Notes under the pieces: model-generated
What the model was told of the DNA's origin: nothing
The model's database searches: none
What the model saw: only the letters and a program-made list of their open reading frames with translations
Assembly: GCA_002968845.1 (NCBI GenBank)
Contig: PVBG01000002.1
Coordinates: 310,001-374,000, forward strand
Source of the DNA: Neorhizobium tomejilense
GTDB taxonomy: Bacteria > Pseudomonadota > Alphaproteobacteria > Rhizobiales > Rhizobiaceae
Direction: 5' to 3'
DNA length: 64,000 nucleotides
Program-made: the position numbers and the translations under genes
Shown here: positions 7,726 through 17,320 of the stretch, piece by piece
How positions within the stretch are numbered: the first letter of the stretch is position 1
How the letters are laid out: each line of letters starts with the position of its first letter

Positions 7726-10527
7726 ATGACCGACAACAAAGACGATAAGACACTCGGCGTAAAGAAGACCCTTACACTGAAGCCATCTGGGATGAGCCAG
7801 GGTACCGTCCGCCAGGACATGGGTCGCGGCCGCACCAAGGCCGTCGTCGTCGAAACAGTCAAGCGGCGGCCGACCCGGCCGCTGGACGAAAAGCCGGCAA
7901 TCACGCCCGCAGCCCCGGCGCCCGCGCCGCGGGTGGTAGAGGCTGTCGCACAGCCGGCCGCTCCCCAGCGCCCGGCACCGCAGCAGCCTGCCGCTCCGAC
8001 AGCGCGCGTCCACCAGCCGGGCTCGCAGAACGCACGGCCGCAGCAGAACCAGCGCCCGCCGCAATCCAATCAGCCGCAGCGCCCGCAGCAGCCCAACCAG
8101 CCGCAGCGTCCGCAGCAATCCAGCCAGCCGCAGCGTCCACAGCAGCGTCAGGGCGGCGCCGTCCTGCACGACCTTTCCGCTGGCGAGATGGAAGCCCGTC
8201 GCCGCGCTTTGATGGAAGCGCAGGCGCGCGAAGTCATCGAGGCCAAGCAGCGCGCCGAAGACGAGGTACGTCGCCAGGTCGAGGAAGAACGCCGCAAGAT
8301 CGAGGAAGCCGCCGAGGCTGCCCGCCGCGCTGCCGAACCCAAGGTCGAACCGGTCGAGGCCCCGGCTGAGACACCTGCACCCGTGGCTGCCGAAAAGCCG
8401 GCCGAGCGCGCCGCTGGCGCCCCTGCCGGCCGTCCGGGCGAAACACGTCCCCAGGCTCCCCGGCCTGCAGCTCCCGGCGCCGCACCTGCGGCACTGCCGG
8501 TTGCCGGCCGCCGCAAGGGCGCTGACGAAGAAGACGAAGATCGCGGCCCGCCGCGTGGCGCACCCGGCCGTGGCCGAGTCCCCGTCGCTGCTCCCGCCAA
8601 GGTTCCGGCCCGCCCGAAGACCGAAGACGAACGCCGCCGCGGCAAGCTGACGGTGACCACGGTCAGCACGGACGAAGACGGCAACGCCCGTGGCCGTTCG
8701 ATGGCCGCGACCCGCCGCCGGCAGGAGAAGTTCCGCCGCAGCCAGATGCAGGAAACGCGCGAAAAGGTCATGCGCGAAGTCATCCTGCCTGAAACCATCA
8801 CCATTCAGGAACTGTCGCAGCGCATGTCCGAACGCGCCGTCGACGTCATCAAGTACCTGATGAAGGAAGGCCAGATGATGAAGCCGGGCGACGTCATCGA
8901 CGCCGACCTCGCCGAAATCATCGCCGGCGAATTCGGCCATACCGTCAAGCGCGTCTCGGAATCCGACGTCGAAGAAGGCATCTTCAACGTTGCCGACGAC
9001 GTAGGCGAAATGGTTTCGCGCCCGCCGGTCGTCACCATCATGGGTCACGTCGACCACGGCAAGACCTCGCTGCTCGACGCCATCCGCCATGCGAACGTGG
9101 TCTCCGGCGAAGCCGGCGGCATCACCCAGCATATCGGCGCCTATCAGGTGGAGCATAACGGCCAGAAGATCACCTTCATCGACACCCCCGGCCACGCCGC
9201 ATTCACGGCCATGCGTGCTCGCGGTGCCCAGGCGACCGATATCGCCATCCTGGTGGTCGCAGCCGACGACAGCGTGATGCCGCAGACGATCGAATCGATC
9301 GCCCATGCCAAGGCAGCGGGTGTTCCGATCATCGTGGCGATCAACAAGATCGACAAGCACGAAGCCAATCCGGACAAGGTTCGCCAGCAGCTTCTGCAGC
9401 ACGAAGTGTTCGTGGAATCGCTCGGCGGCGAAGTGCTCGACGTCGAAGTGTCGGCCAAGAACAAGGTCAATCTCGACAAGCTGCTCGAAGCCATCCTGCT
9501 GCAAGCCGAAATCCTCGACCTCAAGGCTGATCCGAGCCGGACGGCCGAAGGCATCGTCATCGAAGCCCAGCTCGACCGTGGCCGTGGTTCCGTGGCCACC
9601 GTTCTTGTCCAGAAGGGCACCCTGAAACCCGGCCAGATCATCGTTGCCGGCGACCAGTGGGGCCGTGTGCGCGCGCTCGTCACCGACAAGGGCGACCATG
9701 TGAAGGAAGCCGGCCCGGCCATGCCGGTCGAAGTGCTCGGCCTGTCCGCAACGCCGGCTGCCGGCGATCGGTTCGCCGTGGTCGAAAACGAAAGCCGCGC
9801 TCGCGAGATTTCCGAATATCGCCAGCGGCTTGCCCGCGACAAGGCGGCTGCCCGCCAGTCCGGACAGCGCGGTTCGCTCGAACAGATGATGTCGCAGCTC
9901 CAAAATACCGGCTTCAAGGAATTCCCGCTGGTCATCAAGGGTGACGTGCAGGGCTCGATCGAAGCGATCATCGGCGCACTGGACAAGCTCGGCACCGACG
10001 AAGTCCGTGCCCGCATCGTTCATTCGGGTGCCGGCGGCATCACCGAATCGGATATCTCGCTCGCCGAGGCATCCAACGCGGCGATCATCGGCTTCAACGT
10101 CCGCGCCAACCCGCAGGCACGTGCCTCTGCGGAACGCGAAGGCCTCGAGATCCGCTACTACAACATCATCTACGATCTGGTGGATGACGTGAAGCAGGCG
10201 ATGTCGGGCCTCCTTTCTCCGGAACGCCGCGAAACCTTCATCGGCAATGCCGAGATCCTGGAAGTGTTCAACATCACCAAGGTCGGCAAGGTCGCCGGTT
10301 GCCGTGTCGTCGAGGGCAAGGTCGAGCGTGGAGCGGGCGTCCGCCTTATCCGCGACAACGTCGTCGTCCACGAAGGCAAGCTCAAGACGCTCAAGCGCTT
10401 CAAAGACGAAGTCAGCGAAGTGCCGATGGGTCAGGAATGCGGCATGGCGTTCGAGAATTACGAAGACATGCGCGCAGGCGACGTCATCGAATGCTTCCGC
10501 GTGGAGCATATCACGCGCACGCTGTGA
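7726..10527 (+). CDS. infB: Translation initiation factor IF-2
   Basis: 933 residues. GTPase that brings initiator tRNA to the 30S subunit. An N-terminal IF2-associated segment ([14 protein letters not shown]) comes first. A long low-complexity region at about 60-310 is rich in P, Q, A and E and contains three tandem copies of a ten-residue QPQRPQQ-type repeat at about 115-145. The G domain has GHVDHGKT (from G440), DTPGHA (486-491) and NKID (540-543), followed by domains II, III and the C-terminal fMet-tRNA-binding domain. The start has GGAACGGA upstream, buried in a hairpin. Last recognisable translation gene of the operon; rbfA and truB do not follow. Confidence 0.97.
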   Translation: MTDNKDDKTLGVKKTLTLKPSGMSQGTVRQDMGRGRTKAVVVETVKRRPTRPLDEKPAITPAAPAPAPRVVEAVAQPAAPQRPAPQQPAAPTARVHQPGSQNARPQQNQRPPQSNQPQRPQQPNQPQRPQQSSQPQRPQQRQGGAVLHDLSAGEMEARRRALMEAQAREVIEAKQRAEDEVRRQVEEERRKIEEAAEAARRAAEPKVEPVEAPAETPAPVAAEKPAERAAGAPAGRPGETRPQAPRPAAPGAAPAALPVAGRRKGADEEDEDRGPPRGAPGRGRVPVAAPAKVPARPKTEDERRRGKLTVTTVSTDEDGNARGRSMAATRRRQEKFRRSQMQETREKVMREVILPETITIQELSQRMSERAVDVIKYLMKEGQMMKPGDVIDADLAEIIAGEFGHTVKRVSESDVEEGIFNVADDVGEMVSRPPVVTIMGHVDHGKTSLLDAIRHANVVSGEAGGITQHIGAYQVEHNGQKITFIDTPGHAAFTAMRARGAQATDIAILVVAADDSVMPQTIESIAHAKAAGVPIIVAINKIDKHEANPDKVRQQLLQHEVFVESLGGEVLDVEVSAKNKVNLDKLLEAILLQAEILDLKADPSRTAEGIVIEAQLDRGRGSVATVLVQKGTLKPGQIIVAGDQWGRVRALVTDKGDHVKEAGPAMPVEVLGLSATPAAGDRFAVVENESRAREISEYRQRLARDKAAARQSGQRGSLEQMMSQLQNTGFKEFPLVIKGDVQGSIEAIIGALDKLGTDEVRARIVHSGAGGITESDISLAEASNAAIIGFNVRANPQARASAEREGLEIRYYNIIYDLVDDVKQAMSGLLSPERRETFIGNAEILEVFNITKVGKVAGCRVVEGKVERGAGVRLIRDNVVVHEGKLKTLKRFKDEVSEVPMGQECGMAFENYEDMRAGDVIECFRVEHITRTL
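8071..8150 (+). repeat. Tandem repeat inside infB coding QPQRPQQ-like units
   Basis: Three units of about 30 bases, each containing CAGCCGCAGCG(C/T)CC(G/A)CAGCAG, encode successive [18 protein letters not shown] and SSQPQRPQQ peptides. The reading frame is kept. It lies in the disordered N-terminal linker of IF-2, where copy number can change without harm. Confidence 0.8.
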
Positions 10528-10565
10528 CCTCCGGCGAACAGCCCGAACAATTACAGGAGCCGTCC

Positions 10566-11207
10566 GTGGCATTCACGGGCGGCTCTTGGCATTTTGAGTA
10601 TTCGGTTTCTCGTGAGGAACTGGCCGCGGGGACTGAATCTCTTGTCCGGTACCAGGAGAGCAAACGGCCCGGCCGGCCGCGGCTCGTCAGGACGCTCCTG
10701 ACGTCAACCCTTCTTTTCGCGCCGTTCGTCATCTTCATTGGCATGACATACATCGATGACTTTCTCAGATGGCTCTCGGACGAGTGGGAAGGGAGCCTGA
10801 TCAATGGCAGCATGCCTTCGCTTTCTGCCATCGCCGGGCTCCTCTTTCTGATCTTGCTGATGACGAAACCCCGCGGTGCGGCGCTTTTGGCGCCGACCAT
10901 CCGGCAAGAGGAGCGCGACGTCTATCATGTCAGCGCCACGACTGACGCCACGGCACTTCGTTCGCATGCCGATGGCATGACCGTGGAACTCGATGCGAGG
11001 GGTCTTGAGGAAGTCGTCGAGCTTGATGGCTGGCTTTTGCTTTTCCACACCGACGGAGCGGTCCTGCTGCCGCGACGCATCTTTCCCGACGACGAGACTG
11101 CAAACAAATTCATATTCTTTGTTCGCGGCTTGATCCGCCGCCCGTGGCGGATCCGGTGGTGCCCGGCGCGTCCGGATGGACGCACAAAGGCTGGCTCTGA
11201 CCGTTGA
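10566..11207 (+). CDS. YcxB-like family membrane protein
   Basis: 213 residues from the GTG at 10566, which has AGGAG six bases upstream; the frame is open further back only as an overlap with infB, and a second GTG at 10524 would overlap the infB stop. Two membrane segments are seen at about 49-70 (LLTSTLLFAPFVIFIGMTYI) and 88-106 (SLSAIAGLLFLILLM). The C-terminal half (LEEVVELDGWLLLFHTDGAV LLPRRIF, interrupted here) resembles the YcxB-like domain, in which a buried W/E strand pair precedes a hydrophobic strand and a P-R/K motif. Function of the family is unknown. It sits directly after infB, where rbfA is expected, and may be read from the same mRNA. Confidence 0.6.
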   Translation: MAFTGGSWHFEYSVSREELAAGTESLVRYQESKRPGRPRLVRTLLTSTLLFAPFVIFIGMTYIDDFLRWLSDEWEGSLINGSMPSLSAIAGLLFLILLMTKPRGAALLAPTIRQEERDVYHVSATTDATALRSHADGMTVELDARGLEEVVELDGWLLLFHTDGAVLLPRRIFPDDETANKFIFFVRGLIRRPWRIRWCPARPDGRTKAGSDR

Positions 11208-11323
11208 ACCTGCGTCCCCACCAGTGCCGGGAGAACATGGTAAAAATTTTCAGCTTCTATCGGAGAGTTCGCGACGGTAAGCATCTACCCATATCCGCAT
11301 TTTCAGTTTCCGAGGAGGACAAC

Positions 11324-12082
11324 ATGCCGATTTCATTCGACCTGACGGGTAAGACGGCGATCGTCACCGGCGCCAATACGGGCCTCGGCCAGGCGATATC
11401 CGTGGCGCTGGCACAGGCCGGCGCGGATGTGGCGCTGGTCGGCCGCTCCTCTATGGCCGAAACGGAAGCCGCGGTCAGCGCGGCGGGCGGCCGCAGCCTG
11501 TCGATCCAGGCAGACCTTTCGACACTCGAACCGGTCGATCGGATCATCAGCGAAACGGTCGCCTGGACCGGGCGTGCCGACATCCTCGTCAACAATGCCG
11601 GGATCATCCGCCGGGCCGACGCGATCGATTTCAGCGAGGCCGACTGGGATGCGGTGATGGACGTGAACCTGAAGACCGTGTTCTTTCTCTCCCAGACGTT
11701 TGCACGCCGGCTGATTACCGAGGGCAGGGGCGGCAAGATCGTCAATATCGCTTCGCTGCTCTCCTTCCAGGGCGGCATCCGCATCCCTTCCTATACGGCC
11801 TCGAAGAGCGGTCTTGCCGGCCTGACCAGGCTGCTCGCCTGCGAGTGGGCAGGCAAGGGCATCAACGTCAATGCCATTGCGCCCGGCTATTTCTCGACCA
11901 ACAACACCGAGGCGCTGCGCGACGATCCGGACCGCAACGCGGCGATCCTCAGCCGTATTCCAGCCGGACACTGGGGCCAGCCGGAAGAACTCGGCGGAGC
12001 CGCCGTATTCCTTGCCTCGCCGGCATCCGATTATGTGCATGGTGTCGTGCTGCCGGTCGATGGAGGCTGGCTGGCGCGCTGA
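11324..12082 (+). CDS. kduD: 2-dehydro-3-deoxy-D-gluconate 5-dehydrogenase KduD-like SDR
   Basis: 252 residues, classical short-chain dehydrogenase. KduD interconverts 2,5-diketo-3-deoxygluconate and 2-keto-3-deoxygluconate with NAD(P)H in pectin/uronate catabolism. Cofactor motif TGANTGLG at 15-22, NNAG near 87-90, active-site Y157 and K161 in SYTASKSG. The stretches AIAPGYFSTNNTEALRDD and SDYVHG...VDGGWLAR match KduD closely. ATG at 11324 has GAGGAGG nearby; codons before it are not conserved. No kduI or other pectin gene is beside it, so the enzyme may serve another 3-deoxy-uronate route. Confidence 0.85.
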   Translation: MPISFDLTGKTAIVTGANTGLGQAISVALAQAGADVALVGRSSMAETEAAVSAAGGRSLSIQADLSTLEPVDRIISETVAWTGRADILVNNAGIIRRADAIDFSEADWDAVMDVNLKTVFFLSQTFARRLITEGRGGKIVNIASLLSFQGGIRIPSYTASKSGLAGLTRLLACEWAGKGINVNAIAPGYFSTNNTEALRDDPDRNAAILSRIPAGHWGQPEELGGAAVFLASPASDYVHGVVLPVDGGWLAR

Positions 12083-12137
12083 GGGCGTCCGACCGCTTGG
12101 TTCTCTGGGTAACGGAACGCTCCTTCCATGCGCGAAC

Positions 12138-12151
12138 GGGGCAATTGCCCC
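12138..12151. promoter_or_regulatory. Perfect 14-base palindrome upstream of exbB
   Basis: GGGGCAATTGCCCC is a perfect dyad in the 264-base gap between the dehydrogenase and exbB. It is followed by AT-rich sequence (12160-12220) that could hold the exbB promoter. It could be an operator or a hairpin ending the upstream transcript; no T-run follows. I do not see clear Irr or RirA boxes in this gap. Confidence 0.35.
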
Positions 12152-12346
12152 AACACGCATAAATTTGATCGGCATCCCGCAGATTTATTAGTTGCCATTT
12201 CTACTCATGTTTATTATCCGGTAGCTGCAACATCGCGAACCCGGCGGCAGTCGCCGGCGGCGTTCCGGTGTCCCGTTTCCGTCATTGTCGACCAGCGCCC
12301 CCAGGGCGCCGTCTGCGATGCCGAACAGTCCGGAGTATCGCCTGCC

Positions 12347-13543
<1,197 letters not shown>

Positions 13544-13544
13544 C

Positions 13545-14060
13545 ATGGCCGGCGGCATCCGCGAACAGCACGGCGACGAGCTTTCCGAAAACCACGAGAT
13601 CAACGTGACGCCGTTCATCGACGTCATGCTGGTACTGCTGATCATTTTCATGGTGGCAGCGCCGCTGGCGACCGTGGACATCAATGTCGATCTTCCCGCC
13701 TCGACCGCAAAGCCCGCCGAGCGACCGGACGAGCCGCTCTACCTGACGGTCAAGGAAGACCTGAGCCTCAATATCGGCAACGACGCAGTGGGGCGCGAGC
13801 AGCTTGCGGCGACCCTCGACCGCGTCACGGAAGGCAAGAAGGACACTCGCGTGTTCCTGCGTGCGGACAAGGCGGTCGACTACGGGCAGTTCATGGAGGT
13901 CATGAACCTGCTGCGCGATTCCGGCTACCTCAAGATCGCGCTCGTCGGGCTTGAAACGCTGCCGGCACCGGCCGCCCCAGGCGCCCCAGCCGCGATGACG
14001 CCCGCCGGAAATGTTCCTGCGGCCGCACCCGCCGTACCGCCGACCGGAGGCAATCCATGA
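13545..14060 (+). CDS. exbD: TonB-system protein ExbD
   Basis: 171 residues. Partner of ExbB in the proton-driven TonB motor. The family start NVTPFIDVMLVLLIIFMVAA forms the single membrane helix at about 20-40 and includes the essential Asp of FID (D26). The periplasmic domain follows (VFLRADKAVDYGQFMEVMNLLRDSG), then a short P/A-rich tail. One base separates it from exbB, and its stop overlaps the tonB start by four bases, so exbB-exbD-tonB form one coupled operon. Confidence 0.95.
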   Translation: MAGGIREQHGDELSENHEINVTPFIDVMLVLLIIFMVAAPLATVDINVDLPASTAKPAERPDEPLYLTVKEDLSLNIGNDAVGREQLAATLDRVTEGKKDTRVFLRADKAVDYGQFMEVMNLLRDSGYLKIALVGLETLPAPAAPGAPAAMTPAGNVPAAAPAVPPTGGNP

Positions 14061-15043
14061 GCCTCGTCGTCTCCCAGACAGGTCCGGGCGGACGCGTCGG
14101 CGAGCTGGCGCTGTGGGGCGTTGCCGGACTGCTGATGCTGACGGTGCATTTCGGCGCCGCGGCCTATCTGATGCGCGAACAACCCGAAGTGCTCGCCGAA
14201 AACGCACCACCGGCGGCGATCATGATCGAGCTTGCGCCAGAGCCGGAAGCCGCCAATACCGAGGAAGAGCAGATTTCTCCTGACATGCAGGAGCAGGAAC
14301 AGGTGGTGAGCGATCAGACCCAGCCGGTCGAGGAACCGCAGCCGGAGCCCGTTGCCGAACCCATCGAGCAGCCAGTCGAGCCGCCGCCGCAGGAAGTCGC
14401 CGAGCCGGTCGAGCCTGAACCGGTGCAGCCGCCCGTGGTGGAACTGCCGCCGGAGCCGGAGCCCCAGGTTACCGAAACCATCCCCGAACCGCCACCGGAA
14501 CCGATCGAGGAGATCAAGCCGATCGACGAACAGATGACGGCGGCGCTGGAAAGTGTCGAAGTGCCGTTGCCGGCGATGCGGCCTCTGCCGCCGCCGGTCG
14601 CGGAAAAGCCGCCTGAACAGCCGAAAAAGCCGGAGCCCAAAAAGGAACCGGTGAAGAAGGTCCAGAAGCCGAAGCAACAGCAGCAGGCCCGTCCGGACAT
14701 GGCCGAGGCGAAGATCCAGGCCAGGCAATCGGACCGCACCGCCGCCAGCCAGAATTCCACGAGCCTCTTCTCTTCGTCGGTCTCCCCGCAGCAGTGGATG
14801 ACGCGCGTACGGACAAAGATTGCTCGATATGCCCGCAAATGCCCGGGCAACGGAACTGGCGTCGTGACGGTCCGTTTCAGCTTCGACGGCGGCGGCAACA
14901 TCAGCAACGTGGCGGTCGCGGGATCGTCGGGCAACTCGTCTATCGATGACTATGTCGCATCGGCAGTCCGGCGTGCTTCGCCCATCCCTGCACCGCCTTC
15001 GGGTGTTGCAAGTTCACTCAGCCAGCCGGTAAAGTGCGAATAA
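14057..15043 (+). CDS. tonB: Energy transducer TonB
   Basis: 328 residues. Transmits the ExbB/ExbD proton-motive signal to outer-membrane receptors. One N-terminal membrane helix at about 14-35 (ALWGVAGLLMLTVHFGAAAY) is followed by a long Pro/Glu-rich spacer (about 60-205, with EPQPEPVAEP-like repeats and a basic KKPEPKKEP block) that spans the periplasm, and a C-terminal TonB domain at about 245-325 (VTVRFSFDGGGNISNVAVAG). The cysteine pair near the end is uncommon but seen in relatives. Translation is coupled to exbD by an ATGA overlap. Confidence 0.92.
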   Translation: MSLVVSQTGPGGRVGELALWGVAGLLMLTVHFGAAAYLMREQPEVLAENAPPAAIMIELAPEPEAANTEEEQISPDMQEQEQVVSDQTQPVEEPQPEPVAEPIEQPVEPPPQEVAEPVEPEPVQPPVVELPPEPEPQVTETIPEPPPEPIEEIKPIDEQMTAALESVEVPLPAMRPLPPPVAEKPPEQPKKPEPKKEPVKKVQKPKQQQQARPDMAEAKIQARQSDRTAASQNSTSLFSSSVSPQQWMTRVRTKIARYARKCPGNGTGVVTVRFSFDGGGNISNVAVAGSSGNSSIDDYVASAVRRASPIPAPPSGVASSLSQPVKCE

Positions 15044-15094
15044 CCGCTTGATTTCCTCGCGGTGTTCGCCACTGAACTCACCTGGATCTCCTGC

Positions 15095-16084
15095 ATGCAT
15101 ATTACTCTGAATGAAGCCGAAACGCTGGTACAGAGCGCTTTCCAAGCCAATGGCGTCCTTGCCGAAACCGCCCGATCCGTCGCCCATGCGCTCGTGCATG
15201 CGGAAGCTGCCGGGCAATATGGCCACGGGCTTCGCCGCGTTCCCGCCTATATCGGCCAAGCCCGCTCCGGCAAAGTCGACGGCAAGGCCAAGGCGATAGC
15301 TTCCCGGCCGCGTCCGGCGGTGCTTGTCGTCGATGCGGCGCTCGGTTACGGCTACCCGGCCTTCGATATCGCAGTCGCCGAGCTTCCGAAAATCGCCCGG
15401 GAACAGGGCATCGCGCTTGGCGCCATCCATCGCTCCCACCATGCGGGCGTCATGGCGCTGACCGTGGAGCGGTTTGCCGAGCAGGGCCTCGTGGCGCTGA
15501 TGTTTGCCAATGCGCCAGCCTCCATGGCCGCCTGGGGCGGCAGGAAGCGGCTGTTCGGCACCAATCCGATCGCCTTCGCGACACCGGTCGCCGGCGAGGA
15601 GCCGCTGGTCATCGATCTCGCGCTTTCGACCGTCGCCGCCGGCAAGATCATGGCCGCACGCCAGAAGGGCGAAAGCATTCCGGAAGGCTGGGCCTTCGAC
15701 GCCGACGGCAAGCCGACCACCGACCCGCACGCGGCCCACAAGGGCCTGATGGCGCCCTCAGGCGGTGCCAAGGGTGCGGCGCTGGCGCTGATGGTGGAAA
15801 TTCTCTCGGCTGGCCTCACCGGCTCGAACTTCTCCTACGAGGCAAGCTCGTTCATGGACGAGAAAGGCCCGCCACCCTCGGTCGGTCAGACGCTGATCGT
15901 CATCGATCCTTCCGCTAGCACGGCTTCGGCTGCCGAGCGGATCGCCGAACTCGCCCACGAGATGGCCTCCGAAGAAGGCGTGCGCCTCCCCGGACGGCGC
16001 GGCCAGAACGCGCGTCGGAGGGCGATCGAGCAGGGGCTTGATGTCGAGGACGAGGTGATTTCGGCAATCGAGGCGCTGGTCTAG
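15095..16084 (+). CDS. Ldh family NAD(P)-dependent oxidoreductase (malate/L-lactate dehydrogenase-like)
   Basis: 329 residues, full-length member of the Ldh_2 fold (Pfam 02615), which includes malate/L-lactate, ureidoglycolate, sulfolactate and delta1-piperideine-2-carboxylate enzymes. Visible family stretches: HGLRRVPAYIGQ near 48-59, the catalytic-histidine motif HRSHHAGVM near 112-120, and GTNPIAFATP near 155-164. These do not settle the 2-oxo-acid substrate. The ATG at 15095 begins MHITLNEAE, the usual start; no strong ribosome site is seen. It follows tonB by 51 bases on the same strand but has no evident link to iron uptake. Confidence 0.82.
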   Translation: MHITLNEAETLVQSAFQANGVLAETARSVAHALVHAEAAGQYGHGLRRVPAYIGQARSGKVDGKAKAIASRPRPAVLVVDAALGYGYPAFDIAVAELPKIAREQGIALGAIHRSHHAGVMALTVERFAEQGLVALMFANAPASMAAWGGRKRLFGTNPIAFATPVAGEEPLVIDLALSTVAAGKIMAARQKGESIPEGWAFDADGKPTTDPHAAHKGLMAPSGGAKGAALALMVEILSAGLTGSNFSYEASSFMDEKGPPPSVGQTLIVIDPSASTASAAERIAELAHEMASEEGVRLPGRRGQNARRRAIEQGLDVEDEVISAIEALV

Positions 16085-16211
16085 ACCCGAAGCCTTGCCG
16101 CCGGCAGCAAGGCCGATCAGGAAGCCGATGCCGAGCGCCACAGCAGGAAGAGCTCGGCGGCGGCGGTACAAAAAGCAATATTTTGAAAGGGAAATCCTGC
16201 TCCAGAAACGG

Positions 16212-16333
16212 AAAAAGCCTGGCGCGGGAGGAGGGTGCGCCAGGCTTTAAACTTGATCGACAACTGGGAGGAGGAGGAGGATGTCGTCGATCCGTATCGA
16301 GCAACACTGGGAGGAGGAGTGCGTCGCTCGATG
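16212..16333 (-). ncRNA. Cuckoo/CcsR-type small RNA with three CCUCCUCCC loops
   Basis: Read on the minus strand from about 16333, the RNA folds into three hairpins in a row. Hairpin 1 (16330-16298) has a 9-bp stem and hairpin 2 (16292-16255) a 9-bp stem. Hairpin 3 (16248-16214) has a perfect 12-bp stem, AAAGCCTGGCGC/GCGCCAGGCTTT, followed by T's, and so is the terminator. Every loop carries CCTCCTCCC, complementary to the Shine-Dalgarno sequence. This is the layout of the CcsR or cuckoo sRNAs known in alphaproteobacteria, usually found downstream of DUF1127 genes. No DUF1127 ORF is seen upstream, and a separate promoter is present, so this copy is free-standing. Confidence 0.8.
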
Positions 16334-16339
16334 ACCAAA

Positions 16340-16368
16340 CATATAGGCTAATCGTTTAATCACGCCAA
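16340..16368 (-). promoter_or_regulatory. Promoter of the cuckoo-type sRNA
   Basis: On the minus strand TTGGCG (16368-16363) and TATATG (16345-16340) are 17 bases apart, and the first hairpin begins about 10 bases downstream. The -10 with its flank reads CCTATAT, which also resembles heat-shock sigma (RpoH) -10 boxes, but the -35 does not decide between the two. The rest of the gap up to rnd (16369-16549) shows no gene. Confidence 0.6.
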
Positions 16369-16549
16369 CCCATCCTGCCGCAATGCAGCAATGCACTGAG
16401 CGCAGAGCTGAGCAAATGCCCGAAGCCGGTCCGATCGCTCAGCGACGCTTTTTCGACCCCTGCTGCACCGCGCCCTCAAGATCGCCATATCGCTCGGGAA
16501 AAACGTGGTTTATAGCGAATTCGCGGCAGACAGACGGACGGAGACGGAC

Positions 16550-17173
16550 ATGGCAGAGATCAGGTATCACGAGGGCGATATTCCGGCAGCGGATGCGGCG
16601 CGCTATACGGGGCCGATCGCCATCGATACGGAAACCCTAGGCCTCGTACCCCGCCGCGACCGGCTTTGCGTCGTGCAGCTTTCGCCCGGGGACGGTTCCG
16701 CCGACGTGATCCGCATCGCTGCCGGGCAGAACGAGGCTCCGAACCTCGTCTCCATGCTTGCCGATCCAACGCGCCAGAAGATCTTCCACTACGGCCGCTT
16801 CGATATCGCCGTTCTCTTCCATACGTTCGGCGTGACCACGACGCCGGTGTTCTGCACCAAGATCGCCTCGCGGCTGACCCGCACCTATACGGACCGGCAC
16901 GGATTGAAGGACAATCTGAAGGAAATGCTGGATGTCGACGTTTCCAAGGCGCAGCAGCAATCCGACTGGGCAGCCGAGGTCCTTTCGCCGGCGCAGCTGG
17001 AGTATGCGGCGTCCGACGTGCTGCACCTGCATGCGCTCCGCGACAAGCTGACCTACCGCCTGGTGCGCGACAGGCGTGCCGAACTCGCCCAGGCCTGTTT
17101 CGAATTCCTGCCGACGCGGGCGAAGCTGGACCTGCTAGGCTGGGAAGAGGCCGATATCTTCGCCCATAGCTGA
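16550..17173 (+). CDS. rnd: Short ribonuclease D (DEDDy 3'-5' exonuclease)
   Basis: 207 residues: the exonuclease domain only, without the HRDC domains of E. coli RNase D, as is common in alphaproteobacteria. DEDDy motifs: D26 and E28 in AIDTETLGL (Exo I), YGRFDIAVL near 85-93 (Exo II), and YAASDVLHL near 153-161 (Exo III). It should trim 3' ends of tRNA and other stable RNA. ATG at 16550 follows GGACGGAGACGGAC; an ATG 45 bases upstream would add residues outside the family core. Free-standing gene, divergent from the sRNA. Confidence 0.9.
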   Translation: MAEIRYHEGDIPAADAARYTGPIAIDTETLGLVPRRDRLCVVQLSPGDGSADVIRIAAGQNEAPNLVSMLADPTRQKIFHYGRFDIAVLFHTFGVTTTPVFCTKIASRLTRTYTDRHGLKDNLKEMLDVDVSKAQQQSDWAAEVLSPAQLEYAASDVLHLHALRDKLTYRLVRDRRAELAQACFEFLPTRAKLDLLGWEEADIFAHS

Positions 17174-17320
17174 CGCCCACGAAGGATCTCCGCCCCGATA
17201 TACGCCCGCCCGAATCTGAGAAAGAGCGGTATAACCTCTAGTTGTCCGGTAACGCTCCGTTAACTGTTCGAATCTAATTTTGCCCGCGGTATACCTCTCG
17301 ACGAGACCGGATTTCGGGCC

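Noticed and set aside
10299..10565. N-terminal extension of the YcxB-like gene overlapping infB
   Set aside because: Arg-rich shadow of infB; the GTG at 10566 has a good ribosome site.
7669..10572. 967-codon open frame antisense to infB
   Set aside because: High GC third positions keep the antisense frame open; the sequence has no family resemblance and infB is certain.
16092..16117. Terminator after the Ldh-type gene (GCCTTGC/GCAAGGC)
   Set aside because: The stem is short and no T-run follows.
16333..16549. DUF1127 gene upstream of the cuckoo-type sRNA
   Set aside because: Minus-strand frames here are short (about 17 codons) and lack the Arg-rich DUF1127 pattern.
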